Source: Girardinichthys multiradiatus
Lineage: Eukaryota > Chordata > Actinopteri > Cyprinodontiformes > Goodeidae
Length of the DNA stretch: 64,000 nt
NCBI RefSeq assembly: GCF_021462225.1
Contig: NC_061817.1
Span: 5,615,327-5,679,326, forward strand
Direction: 5' to 3'
Shown: piece after piece, positions 11,031-22,472 of the stretch
Position numbering within the stretch: position 1 is the stretch's first letter
Layout of the letters: each line of letters begins with the position of its first letter
Translations under genes and position numbers: made by a program
The notes under the pieces: model-generated
Told to the model about the DNA's origin: nothing
The model's input: the letters and a program-made list of their open reading frames with translations, nothing else
Database searches by the model: none

Positions 11031-12221
11031 ATGGAATGCCAAAGTCCTCAAAATTAAATAAATGAATGAAACATTATGAAATAAGTATCTAAATCAATAA
11101 ATAATAGATAAACATATAATGTGACAGTGAAATTTTAAAATAATTTAATGCATATTACAATTTCAGCTTGTTATTATAAAATATATTTCATTTTGCTTTT
11201 AAAATCAGCTTTGTCATCTAAACTTTTTTATATGAAATTTTTACCCAATAATTGAAATTATTGTTGAAGCTATTTTTATGCAATTCCAGCAGTTTTTTAA
11301 TTTCAAAATGTTATTTTTTAAAGTCAGCTTTTATTTCAAAAAGCCAGTTTTTATTTTAAAAGGATCAAATTTCCCTATTTATTTATTTATTTATTTCATA
11401 ATGTCACCTTTCAACTGAATGACTTTACCTGTCAATCAGGGGAAACAGGGTGGAACCAGTTTTTTGATTGGCTGCTCCTTTACCAAGACAGAAGCAATCC
11501 TAAGTATCGAGTTAGGGCTGCAGGTGCAATTCAAATAGGGCTGGTGATGCACCTGTCTGCGTGTCTTCCGTTCGGGGGAGGGGAGCAGTGGTGCTCAGTC
11601 ACTGTTTTTGAGGTGAAATTGTCCAATTCCCGCCCAGCATTGAAGACATCCAATGCTTCTCCCACCGAGCATTGGTCAACTATGGGGAATTCCCCTTCTA
11701 GCGGGGAGAAAATGGCTGCACGCAAAATGGACAAACCCACTAGCGATAGCTTAAAGGGCTAAGCCTATACGGAAAAGAACTAATCGCTATGTAAGGATCA
11801 GCCAATGAGGATGCAGATCCAGCATGGTGACCCTGATTGGCTGACAGTCATTCATTTAAAAAGTGGTATTATGAAAAAAAAAAAAAAGGCCATGGGGAGA
11901 AATCACCCTTAAAAAATAAAAGCTGGCTTTTTGAAATAAAAGCTGACTTTAAAAAAAAATTACATTTTGAAATAAAAAATAAAAAACTGCTGGAATTACA
12001 TAAATAAACCACTACAATAATTTCAATTATTAGGTCTTTTACATTACAAAGCTGATGTTTAAAGGAAAATGAAATATATTTCTCGACAATGAGCTGAGAA
12101 TTTAATATGCATTCAGTTATTTTAAAATTTCATTGTCACTTTATGTATTATTTATTGATGTAGATACTTTCAGAATATTTCATTTATTTATTTAATTTTG
12201 AGCACTTCGGCATTCCATAGC
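11031..12221. mobile_element. non-autonomous foldback element with ~320-bp inverted arms
   Basis: The left arm (11031 to about 11365) starts ATGGAATGCCAAAGTCCTCA. The reverse complement of the right arm (about 11908-12221) starts ATGGAATGCCGAAGTGCTCA. The two arms match imperfectly over their whole length, including blocks GCATATTACAATTTCAGC-like, ATATATTTCATTTT and AATTGAAATTATTG. The centre (11366-11907) is unique and less AT-rich. No transposase is present, so the element would be mobilised in trans. A flanking TA is possible as duplication, but the arms also begin TA, so the exact end is ambiguous. Confidence 0.85.
11400..11905. other. unique centre of the foldback element
   Basis: About 500 bp between the inverted arms is CpG-containing and more GC-rich than its surroundings. 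A 72-codon plus-strand ORF (11544-11762) contains MGNSPSSGEKMAARKMDK. I do not recognise it. It could be a captured host fragment or chance. Confidence 0.4.
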
Positions 12222-12639
12222 GTTCCAGTGCTTTCAATTTTCTTTTTTGGGGGGGAAAGAGTACTGCTCCCTAGTAGGTGGTTACAGTCCACTAAGATAT
12301 TTTTGTGTTAAAAGGTATAATTGTGTCACAATCCTGAGGTGTTAGGTTATGGTTTTCATTTGTGTTCATGTTTTTCAGTATTTTCCTTTTGTTCTATAGG
12401 TCTTGCCATATTGTTTTATTTTTGCCATTTGATTTGGGGGATCCTGGACTCAGTGGCGAAGACCTCATGTCATAGGGAGTTATGGTTTCTAAAATATCTG
12501 AAGATGCATCACTGATTGTGCGAGTGGAGCCTGGGGGATAAGGCCAGCATCAGGGGTCAGGTGTAGTGGTTTGAGGCCAGACTCATGAAACTGACCATGC
12601 TGCTAACTGTCCATTTGTCAAGCTCTGAAGCCGTGTCTT
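12222..12639. other. one displaced repeat unit, otherwise no gene seen
   Basis: Contains the displaced unit of the 60-70 bp repeat at 12250-12310. The rest has no recognisable coding content. Confidence 0.5.
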
Positions 12640-12900
12640 TCTGGCAATTTGAGATCTGGTTGTGCCAATGCTCTTCTTATCATATGTGGTTCTGCTCAGC
12701 AAAGTTTGTATTTTGCAGGTTGAGATCTGATTGTGTCGGGCTAGAAGTCAGACAATGCAATTTCTAACAGGAAACTGTGTTTCTGGCAGGTTGAGATCCA
12801 GTTGTGCCAAGGCTTTCTACATCATGTGTGGTTCATGCCAGCAGTTTGTGTTCTACAGGTTGAAATTGGGTTGTGCCAAGACTTACAACATCTAAGAACA
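12640..12900. repeat. four tandem units of ~70 bp
   Basis: Units begin with CAGGTTGAGATC(T/C)GGTTGTGCCAA-like sequence near 12641, 12717, 12788 and 12856, and include a TGTGGTTC block. They diverge strongly. This is a short minisatellite unrelated to the array at 10735. Confidence 0.75.
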
Positions 12901-12904
12901 TCAA

Positions 12905-15900
12905 CTTTCAAGACGCAAAGATTCAAAGATTCCCGATTGAATTTAGGTCTGGACTTTGATTAGGCCATTCTTTCTTTTCTTTTTTTTTTTTTTTTTTACC
13001 GTGTCCTGTCCTGCAGAGTATCGCTCAGAATTATTGTCTGAGTGCCAAGAAATTGCCCAACAGATTTACTTTCACAGGCGGAGCATCACAGCTAATGCTT
13101 TTAAAGCTTTGCTTGATATTTATTATTATTTTTTTTTGGTTTATAAAAAAACTTTATTATAAACTTCTTTGGGAATATTTCAATTGTTACAGACACGGAG
13201 ACTGAAATGAGAAGGAAAACGGAAGCTTGAAAAAGAGAGAGATGGGGCAAAAGGGAAAAAGGGCAGAAAAGAAGGAAAGAGTGGAGGAGAGAAAGAAGGA
13301 TGAAGAGAATAAAAGATTACATCCTGCTTGCTTATAAACCTGCAGCTGTTTTTTTTTTTTTTTAACAAAATAGCACACGGTATTTATGAATGTAAAATGT
13401 ACTTAGTGAGAGGTGCAGCCCAATATAAAACATCTGTGTATCTGTCAACACCTGAAGCTTAACACCTGTGAGTATGAGTGTGGACGTGCTTCGTATACAA
13501 GGTTTCTCCACAAAAATATGCAATAGGGAGTTTGAGGACCCACCCACCTGCCCCATGGTCCCCGGGCAGACACTGAGGAGTTCCGAGCCACAGACATCCA
13601 AAGGCCCCCCAAAGCACAGTAACCCCAGGAGAACCACCTCCAGGACTACCGCAACCCCCCCAGAGAAGAGCAGTGGAGAGTCCTAGGGGAGCCACACAGC
13701 AGCGACAGTGCAGAAGCCCCAGGGAGCCGCAGCGACGAGCCCACAGGCCCCGCCGGCAACCGTCCATGCCCGAGCAGATCCAGCCATGGACCCAGAGACC
13801 CAAGACCCCGGGACACACACCACCGCCCAAGCAGAGGCCCGACAGAGCCCAGGGAGCCAGGCCCCTGCAAGCAGCCACCAGGAGTGAGCCAGCACACACC
13901 AAAGCACCCAGCCCCGGACACCGAGAACCCCAGGTACACCAGCGGGCAGAGACTCCAGCCCCCAGCAAGTAGTATGGCGGGGAGGAAATAGGCCATAAGA
14001 TGGGGGGGCCTAAGCTGATCCAGGAGAGGGAGCAGTCCAAGACCCAACCTGTCACAAAAAAAACAAAAATCCCCCAAAAAAAACAGGCACTCACAGTCAC
14101 AATCGCCCACTCCCACCCTCATGCATACACATAAAATCACTCGCACCCAACGTAAAGACAAACAACAATGGACGTCATACACTCATTCACACTCCCCATG
14201 CATACTCTATACTCCCAGGTCCAGGCGCCGGTACCCCCTAGGGGCAACCAGCCCTCGGACCCAGAAGGTGGTCCCCTTCCCTCCTGGGGCAGCGACAGGC
14301 AGACAGCGATGGCACCGCCCAGACCCGGGCGGCCCCGGCCCCGACCCGGCCACCGCCCCGAACCCAGTATCCAACAACCCCCATCCACCTCCAGAGAGGG
14401 GGCTATGTACAAAAGAGGGGTCCACATTGCCCAAACCAGCCTGCCAACCAGAGTCGCCCCAGGATTGAGCAGTCCTGACACCCCAATGAGCTCCGTTCCC
14501 AACCCCATGAGCCTCTCACCCCCAGTGAACCCCAACATGAACCTCCCCACAACCCCACAAGGCCATCCCCAACAAGGACACCGATATTAAACACATGCCC
14601 CAAAACCCAAACGCCACGAATCCCCTCCCCCACAGGGGAACACCCCCACAGGTGAACTCCATAGCCGAGAGGCCGATGAAGCCACACCCACCCAGCGCAC
14701 GCTCCACACTTAGCCCCGTTCTAAGCACCCCTGCCGCAGCCCGCTCCCCCAGAGCTGACTAGAGGGCCCACTCCCTCTCCAGGCCTCCGACCACAGATGG
14801 GAAATGGCGAACGGGGGTGTGAAAAGACCCCAAGAATGTGGTGTTGATGCGTGTTGTTGTAGTGTGCATTTAAAAAGAAAGAACGGTGGGGAAGAGGGTC
14901 TGCCCCCCCCCCCCCCACTCTGACCCCTCAATGTCTACATGCAATTAAACCCTTAGAGGTGAGCACAGGCACCAGAGGTTAGGCTACTAGGAATCCTCCC
15001 TCTTGATGCCATTGAGTGCACCCACCCCCAAGGCCCTACATGTGAATGTCATGAAAATGTTATTAGTGAGTGTCTAAGTTGTACAATAAAATTGGGGCAC
15101 AGGCTGCCATGGGACCGCAGAGACGGAAAACCCCTGCGGCACTCCAATGGCGCACCCGCACCCCAAGGCCCTCCATGAGTGGTAATGTGATGGAGCTGGC
15201 GGAGGGAGGTGTCCGGGGATGGAAGGACTGGGGGACAAAACGCTCTCCCAGGGAGCCAGCTCCCCGGCTGACCCCAATAGGCACCCCCGTTTGCCGAGTC
15301 CCAACAAAGGAGGGAGGCACATCTACCGGGCAAAAGACCAGGGACAGGTAACAGGCCCCGAGAACCAGCTGAAAACCGGGACCAACGTCCCCAAAACCCA
15401 TCCGGAAGCCGAGAACAGTCCACCCCGAGACCAACCCTGGCCAGCCCGCTCACTCGAATCATGCAGACCCCTCCGAACCCCCTCCCCCAGATAGAAAAGG
15501 GGCCGACGTCAGTAACCGGAACCACGACATGGAACCGGAAACCGAGCCGGAACCACCCAGGACCAAATGACGCCCACACCCATCCAAGGCCAACCACCTA
15601 TCCCCACCCCAGAAGGAAACCTACACCCACCCACACATTCGAACAACTCCCAGAGCACATAAGACGTTGGACACCCAGGTTGACCACGCCCGACCCCCTC
15701 CCGCAGACCTTCCGCCCTGCCAGCAGAATGTGCTCCTTGAAGGAAAGAGCACCTGCCATGAGATGGGACCTACCTGCCAGTTTTGGAGGCCCCTATGCCC
15801 GCCGATGCACCAAAGGCCCCCGAGCCAGGGCAGGGCGCCCAGGAATGCACTAGCCCAAAATCCCGGCGACATATCTGCCAGGACCCAAGACCCCCAAGGC

Positions 15901-15956
15901 CCAGCCTGGAATGGTGATTAGGCCATTCTAATACTCGGATGTACTTTAATCCAAAC
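12905..15956 (-). mobile_element. old Tc1-like transposase relic split by a retroposon
   Basis: The left flank GGTCTGGACTTTGATTAGGC (12948-12967) and the right flank after 15929 together form the reverse complement of a Tc1 transposase segment. On the minus strand it encodes a VLEWPNQS-like block ahead of the catalytic Glu. A similar relic lies at 47600-47650 in the same orientation. Only about 80 bp of the element is recognisable here. Confidence 0.6.
12972..15914 (-). mobile_element. 2.9-kb GC-rich, apparently non-coding retroposon with 15-bp target duplication
   Basis: The segment is flanked by a perfect 15-bp direct repeat, TGATTAGGCCATTCT, at 12957-12971 and 15915-15929. Its left end is a T-rich tract, which is a poly(A) tail read on the minus strand. 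Both are hallmarks of LINE-machinery insertion. From about 13460 to 15910 it is very C-rich on the plus strand (G- and T-rich on the minus strand). It holds several overlapping stop-free frames, but these are low-complexity Pro/Gly/Trp-rich translations without any domain, so I do not call a protein. A poly(A) signal-like AATAAAG occurs on the minus strand near 13155. It may be the untranslated region of a known fish LINE, or a retroposed non-coding RNA. Confidence 0.75.
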
Positions 15957-16055
15957 CAGGGGTGCCAAATCTAGTCCTTGTGAGTTACTGTCCTGCAACC
16001 TTTATATGCCTCCGTTTACCAACACACCTGAATCTATCAAGACGTTCTTGGACTC
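15957..16055. mobile_element. interspersed fish repeat fragment
   Basis: The text around CAGGGGTGCCAAATCTAGTC, TTACTGTCCTGCAACC and CCAACACACCTGAAT resembles a very common fish interspersed repeat ('...CTGTCCTGCAGGTTTTAG...CAACACACCTGA'). The family name is not assigned. Confidence 0.5.
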
Positions 16056-16904
16056 GTGCAAACAGGAAAGCAGTGGCAGTACGATAATTTGAAGGATTTT
16101 AATTAAAGCACAAATAAAACAAAAGGTTACAGCGTCGAGATCAGGACATGACACATTAGCAAAAAAGGCATGGAAACAGCCATGAGAACAGATTAATCCA
16201 GCAAAGAAAAATGGGAAATAAGGAACTTAAATACTGTGGAGATGTACATGGCCTGCACTTGTTTTAGCAGAACATGGATACATGAGGAAAACATAAACAG
16301 ATATCTCAGAGGAACTAACTCAAAATGTAAAAATATGACGAGAATAAAACACAAAAGAATGAAATAAGGAAAACTGTGAGCTAAGCCTCTTCATTGTCGA
16401 TTTTCTTTACAAACTGTAAAACAAAAATTAATTTAAGAAGAAATGTATCCTTGCCTGAAATGATGCATAATATGCTAAAGCAGTAAAGCTTTTTAAAAGT
16501 AGAGTTTAAGTCAAAAATTTGAATTATGGCATCGAAAATCTTTAATCTAATGTAAAAAGGATAAAACAACAGAAGTTATTTTGTTTGCTAATCAAAAGCT
16601 CACTAAGAACAATCACACTTTCATTTGTATGTGGTGAAAACTAAGACATCATTCTTTTTTGCATAAAGGCATCTGACTAACCTAGGAGAAATGGCTGTGT
16701 GAAACAGCAAAAATATTTTCACTTTTTATTGTGTACATGTTTCAATGCTTTGACTGACTGAATTGTTTTAGTGGTGTGCCATTTGTTTTTTACTTTGCAA
16801 ATTGCAAGTCATATTAAGACTGCAAGCAGCATTGGGCAGCCCTCACAGCTTGATGCCACTTGGCCTGTGTTGCAACTGCTGGAGTCTTGCATGAAAGATA
16901 AAAG
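16056..16904. other. no gene seen
   Basis: AT-rich sequence. The minus-strand ORF at 16381-16569 is a low-complexity, Phe/Ile-rich translation without a domain. I see no gene or repeat I can name. Confidence 0.5.
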
Positions 16905-17760
16905 TGTTTCCCCAGCAGATGATGGCAGAAGAGATCACATTTCCACAACAGACTTATAGAAGATATGCAGCATCTTGCTGCAAACACCAAAGGACCTAAG
17001 CTTCCTCAAAAGGTACAGTCTGCTCTGTCCCTTCTTGTAGACAGCTTCACAGTTGCATCTCCACTCTAGTCTGTTGTCCAGGTTAACACTGAGGTATTTA
17101 TACTCCTCCACCACCTCCACTTCTTCTCCCATGATAGAAATAGTTTTGACTTATTCCTGTTTCTCTTAAAATCTACAATCATCTCCTTTGTTTTAGTCAC
17201 GTTCAAAATGAGATGATTGTTTCCACACCATGCCACAAAGCGGTCCACCACCTTCCTGTACTCAGCTTCTTGTCCATCTCTAATCCACCCCACGACTACA
17301 GAATCATCCGAGTATTTCTGCAGATGACACGAGTCTGTCTTGTACTGGAAGTCTGAGGTGTACAGAGTGAAGAGGAATGGTGAGAGTACAGTCCCCTGTG
17401 GTGCTCCTGTGCTGCTGACTACCTGGTTAGACTCACAACCTTCAGTCTCACAAACTGTGGTCTGTTTGTCAGGTAGTCTTTGATCCAGGAGATTGTTGAA
17501 GCCTCCACCTGAGTCTTCTGGAGTTTCTGACAAAGAAAATCAGGTTGAATTGTATTAAATGCACTGGAGAAATCAAAGAACATGATCCTCACAGTGCTGC
17601 TGGCTTTGTCCAGATGACAGTGGGTTTGTTGAAGCAGGTGTATGATGGCATCTTCAACTCCAACTCCACAGCGATAAGCAAACTGAAGGGGGTCCTGATG
17701 GTTTACTGTTTGCTTACTCAGGTGGGCCAATTTGAGGGCTGTGTCTGTTGGAGGTTTCGA
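16905..17760 (-). pseudogene. L2/Rex-like LINE reverse transcriptase, 5'-truncated and frameshifted
   Basis: The frame 17419-17730 carries FFDFSSAFNTIQPDFLCQK and the DYLTNRPQFVRL block of the RT palm. Frame 17066-17533 continues with VVSSTGAPQGTVLSPFLF and the catalytic KYSDDSVVVG (YxDD box as YSDD). Frame 16935-17132 holds the C terminus with YLSVNLDNRLEWRCN and GQSRLYLLRKLRSFG. Two frameshifts separate them. The endonuclease and the 5' part are absent, typical of incomplete target-primed insertion. The same family occurs at 42025, 45248, 50320 and 59018. Confidence 0.85.
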
Positions 17761-17805
17761 GCTGCTACATGTAAGCTATTTCCAACAGAACTGGAATACA
17801 CTGTA

Positions 17806-17990
17806 TGTTAGGTATTATTCAGTCAACTCAGAGGTAAGAATGATACAGAGTCAGTTTTACTTGCAAGGGTAGCTCACTTTGCATCGCAAACTACAAAGTT
17901 TTGACACCCTATCTCTTTATTTATATGCACAGTTCAACAGACAGTTCAGACAGGGTGTCGTAATGACCATTAGGTCCTTACCTTTCATAT
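17806..17990 (-). repeat. LTR fragment, minus orientation, assigned to ERV-B 3' LTR (distal part)
   Basis: Read on the minus strand, the segment has a TATA/poly(A)-like GCATATAAATAAAG and a U5-like part. It ends AATACCTAACA at 17806, a proper LTR end (..CA). The start of the same LTR appears to be at 23522, with ERV-A between the two parts. A 51-bp stretch (17890-17940) recurs with one mismatch at 33087-33137. Confidence 0.6.
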
Positions 17991-18177
17991 AAACTGAAAA
18001 CAGATAGTAAATGGTGAGCCTTTGTGGATGCTTGTAGGCAAGAAAATCCACCTGAACAGGGTTGAAGTGGATTTTACCACAACTGACTCTGATCACCATC
18101 CTGTTTTCAAATACATAAATCCAGTATTTAGAATACACCAGGTATTAAAAACATACTGGATCTAAATCTAGTTCAAA

Positions 18178-18600
18178 ATGGGAAAGGGGCAAAGTAAAGA
18201 GAAACAAAGTAAACTAATTGACCTAGAAGGGGAGGTAAAGTTTATGGAGAACTATGTAAAAGGAGCAGGTATGATCTGTCATAGATGAATAAAAATAAAA
18301 AAACATGGGTTTTTGGGCAAATTAGATACAAAGGATGTCTTAAAATTACAAGGGGATCTAAAATTAGCAATAATGAAAACTAAAAAGAGAAAATAACAAA
18401 GAAACATGGGGGAAGAACAGAGAAAAAGCTCTGATTTAACAGAAATATGTACACGATGGCATAAAAATACGGATTTTCAGGTAACTTAATTATCACTGAA
18501 ATCCTAAAACTACACGGGGATCTTAAACTGGAGATTATGCATTTAAAAGATTCAAGAGACAATAAAAAACCTTGCCAGATTATAATTTCAAAGGGGACTT
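18178..18600 (+). pseudogene. ERV-A gag, N-terminal remnant
   Basis: An ATG at 18178 opens a matrix-like start, MGKGQSKEKQSK, with Gly at position 2, the usual N-myristoylation site. The translation resembles the start of ERV-B gag at 30124. It stops after about 37 codons (TGA near 18286). Homology continues in other frames as Lys-rich sequence until about 18600. Capsid and nucleocapsid are not present. Confidence 0.8.
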
Positions 18601-18719
18601 TTCAGTCCCTGAGTGCTCACAGTTGATAAACAGATTAAAACAAAAAGATGAATTAAAAAAAAAAAAAAAACAACAATAAGAGCAGCTTTTAACTGACAGC
18701 CATAATACTGAGGCCTTAA

Positions 18720-20580
18720 GAAAAGCAAAATACTTCACTGTGGTGGACATAAGCAATGCATTCTTTTCTGTACCACTACACAAAGACAGTCAATACTGGT
18801 TTGCTTTCACCTTTAAAGGGAAAAGATACACTTATACCAGATTACCACAAGGATATTGTGAAAGCCCCACCATCTACTCCCAAGTTCTTACATCCAGCTT
18901 GGCCACTTTTGACCCACCACAACCGAGCCAATTGCTCACAGTATGTGGATGACATACTAGTTGCATCTGAAACCGAAGAAATATGCAAAAAAGACTCTAT
19001 AGCACTCCTTAACATTTGGCTAAAGAAGGTCATAAAGTCAGCAAAACAAATTACAGTTTTGTAAGGAAGTGTGAAATATCTGGGCCATCAGCTCAGTCAG
19101 GGGGAAGAACAATAATGGAAGAAAGGAAAACTGCAATTCTGCAGCACCAAAACCATTGACAAAGAAACAAATGATGTCTTTTTTAGGACTCACTAATTAC
19201 TGTAGAAGTTGGGTGCCAAATTATGCAGAGCTACAGCACCCTTGCAAAGCCTGATGTACAAAGAGGACCTTAAAATGTCTGACTACCTAAAATGGAGTTC
19301 TGAAGCAGAAGATGCACTCTGTAAATTGAAACAAACTATGTGGGAAGTTGTTGTGTTAGCATTACCAGATTACAACAAAGACTTTGTACAAATGGTAGAC
19401 TGCAAAGGAAATTTCATGACCTCCCGTGTTGACACAGCTACATGGAAGTAAATATAAACCAGTAGCCTACTATTCAACCAAAATGGATGCAGTGGCGTGT
19501 GCCCTTCCACATTGCGTTAGAGGCAGTGGTGGCTGCTTCCCTAGCAGTCACGTCTAGCGCAGATGTTGTACTATTCCATCCACTCACTTTGAAAGTACCT
19601 CATGCAGTTTTCAGCACTGCTTTTGCAAACTAAAATGAGTTTTCTGTCACCTGCAAGACATCTTTCCTGTATGTCTATCCTGCTGTCACAACCACATCTC
19701 AAAATAGAACGGTGTACAGCACTAAACCCAGCAACATTAATCCCCACAGAGGAGGATGGAGAAACTCATGATTGTGAAACATTATCTGAGGAATAGCAAA
19801 AAGCAGAAAGACTTAAAAGATACTCCTTTGACAGAAGGAGAAATATTATTTGTAGACGGGTCTTCCAAAAGGATGAGAAAGGTAAAACAAAACCGGATAT
19901 GCTGTAGTGACTCTTAATAAAGTACTAAAAGCAAAGCACTCCCTTCACACTACTCAGCGCAAGCTGCTGAGTTAGTAGCCTTAAACTGAAGCATGCAAAT
20001 AATGACAGGAAAAAGTGCAACAATATACACTGATAGCCAGTATGCATATGCAACAACGCATACTTTGCACAACATTGGAAAAATAGGGGTAGATTACCTC
20101 CACTGGAAAACCTGCTAACACATGCAGCACTATTAACAGAGCTATTGCAAGCAGTCCAACTGCCAAAAAAGCTTGCAATATGCAAATGTGCAGCACACAC
20201 CACAGGAACAGACACTGTGACTAAAGGCAACGCCTTTGCTGATAAAACTGCTAAGCAGCTGCAGAACAAACAACCAAGTAGTCTTCTCCTAGTAACAATG
20301 GAACTAAAAGATGAAACATTACTGGAAATGCAACAACAATCACCCCAAAATGAAATACAAACCTGGCTAAAAAAGAGAGCTCAACTTAAAGAAGGAATAT
20401 ACACCTGACCAGAAAATAAACCTATCCTACCAAAAAACCTATACAATGGGCAGCAATTTCGAGTCATGGAGTTCTCATGTCTCGAGAGGAGGAATGGTAG
20501 GATTAGTGAACAAAATATACACAACATATGGATTTAACTCTTATTCAAAAAATTTTTGTAGAACATGTTGATCTGTGCTA
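18720..20580 (+). pseudogene. ERV-A pol remnant: RT, RNase H and a scrap of integrase
   Basis: Frames 18740-18952 and 18756-19064 carry VVDISNAFFSVPLHKDSQYW, then RYTYTRLPQGYCESP and, across a frame change, YVDDILVASETE with the YVDD catalytic box. Near 19170-19450 the connection domain follows ([20 protein letters not shown]). At 19850-20250, FVDGSSK, AQAAELVALN and YTDSQYAYA are RNase H blocks, spread over several frames. Near 20550 only the integrase zinc-binding Cys block (NFCRTC) remains before env. At least six frame breaks or stops make it non-functional. Confidence 0.85.
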
Positions 20581-20839
20581 AACAATGCACAGGGAACTTC
20601 AGACCAAAAAGGGACTAAAATAAGTTTCTTAATAGCAGTGTATATTCTAACCATCATAATTTGTGTTGTGGTCATAGCATTGTGGTATCTGCTGTAGCAT
20701 TGTGACTTTTCAACAAACCTACAGAGAAAAGTCCGGCTACAAAGGGAATTGTAATATAGTTTACAATTGTCTCAAACCGGTGAAGATCTCCACAACTCTG
20801 TTTAAAGGTGCTTAGGAAAGGTTCCAATCTATAAGTAAG

Positions 20840-21194
20840 ATGTACACCCCCACACACAAGAAAATAGTGCTAGTAGCTGGAATAATCTCAGTGGTAATTG
20901 TAGGAGCTATTTTACTATGGGACGTTTTACGAAGAAAGAAAAGATTTGAGTAAAAGACAAATAAATGTTAATTCCTGCCCAAATGATGTAAGCATCAGAA
21001 CCACAAAACTATGTGTACCAGTACAGAAAACCACTACAGTAAAAATACCCTGGGGAACGCTTGGAACAGCACGTGATGGCACAAATGAACAAGCCTCAAT
21101 GTATAAGAAATGGGAGTGGTATTTGACCTATGGAGATGTGCAATGGTGGAGTTGGAAATACTTAGTAGCAGAAACAGGACAGGACTGGTTCTGA
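20840..21194 (+). pseudogene. ERV-A env leader region, broken
   Basis: An ATG at 20840 opens a short frame with a hydrophobic stretch (IVLVAGIISVVIVGAILLW), then a basic RRKKR segment and a stop. This looks like an env signal anchor. The downstream part continues in another frame (20946-21194, Trp-rich, two paired Cys) and ends at a TGA at 21192-21194, immediately before the long env frame and in the same frame as it. One frameshift and one nonsense codon therefore separate leader and body. Confidence 0.6.
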
Positions 21195-22472
21195 TTGTCC
21201 ACAGGTCCAGCAATTAAATGGAGAAGACAATTGACCCTGATAAAAGATGGAGGAGGTCTAACCTTGACTGTAATCTCCCCCAACAACACGGGATGTACAG
21301 ACTTTGTGGCGGCACCATATGTAGATTCTAGCCAAGGCCAATATTACTGGCAGATTCAAATATGCGTTAAAAACATTACTGAGCCACTTGCGGTAATACG
21401 GCATGATGCAGCCACACCTGAAAACAAAACAAACAAATGGCATATGGGGCTAAAACTATTAGTGGAGTTCAAGACAGAACCAGTAACCCCAGATGACTGG
21501 TTCAAAATATCTACAGGAATATCTAAAATAGATAACAACTGGCTTTTAATGGCAGAACAGGCTGCCCAGGCAGTAAAAACAGATTGTGTAGTATGTATGG
21601 GAGCCAGACCACTGTTACAGGTGGTCCCCTCAACGTTGACAGAAAAATGCTTAGTAGAAGTAATGAACAGCACAAGACTCTCAACAAACTGTACTATGTG
21701 GGATAAGATTTATCCTTTGACTACCGCCGAAAAACAAAAACCGATGTTTTCAAATAAGGTTGCTCCAGGAAATTTTTCCTGTATAAACCGAACAGGTGTG
21801 GGATCAAACATAAGCAGACTCAATAAAGATCAATGTCACTCCATCATAGCAGTAGGTGTCAGCTTTAAACCTAAAGCACGCAGCGACATCTGGTGGTGGT
21901 GTGGAGACGATAAACTGTATGACAGGTTGCCATACAACACAACTGGTTTGTGTGCATCAGTGTCATTAATATTTCCCGTGTCTGTTATTCCACTCTCAGT
22001 AGCAGAGTTGTTGGGAACAGTAGCCAGTATATTTCCACATACCTGGAAAAGTAGAGTAAAAAGATCAGGATGGAGTAAAGACGACCCTACTTATATAGAT
22101 AGCATAGGAATACCAAGAGGAGTTCCTGATGAATATAAATTAGCAGATCAAGTAGCAGCAGGTTTTGAATCCACCATATGCTGGTGGTGCACAATAAATA
22201 AAAATGTTGACAGAATAAATTACATCCATTACAATGTGCAACGACTAGGAAATAAAACTGAAGAAGGATTCTCAGCCATCCATGAACAATTGTCAGCTAC
22301 CTCTTTAATGGCTTTCCAAAATAGAATTGCTGTCGATATGCTCTTAGCTGAAAAAGGTGGAGTATGTTCAATATTTGGGCATCAATGTTGTACATTTATT
22401 CCAAATAACACCGCAGCTGATGGGAGCCTCACCAAGGCCCTGGAGGGCCTTAGGTCACTAACAGCAAAATGA
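21195..22472 (+). pseudogene. ERV-A env, SU plus TM ectodomain, 425 open codons
   Basis: This is the longest open frame of the window. It codes for the surface and most of the transmembrane subunit of a retroviral envelope glycoprotein. Visible landmarks are a CVVC (CXXC) motif at residues 131-134, many N-glycosylation sequons, a furin-type RVKR at 287-290, and a CX6CC motif (CSIFGHQCC) at 391-399. CXXC with CX6CC is the covalently linked gamma-type Env pattern. The frame has no ATG at its start: it follows a stop at 21192-21194, and the first internal Met lies near residue 84. The membrane anchor is in another frame (see 22469-22808). It is conspicuously less damaged than the pol genes next to it. 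Confidence 0.85.

Noticed and set aside
11544..11762. 72-codon frame in the foldback core as a gene
   Set aside because: No domain, no splice or promoter context. Kept only as an observation.
13459..14100. 213-codon open frame on the minus strand, Cys/Trp/Gly-rich
   Set aside because: Low-complexity translation of a GC-rich retroposon with no stop because of composition. Overlapping frames are equally open and no domain or start context is seen.
15049..15597. 182-codon open frame on the minus strand
   Set aside because: Same reason: compositional openness within the GC-rich retroposon.
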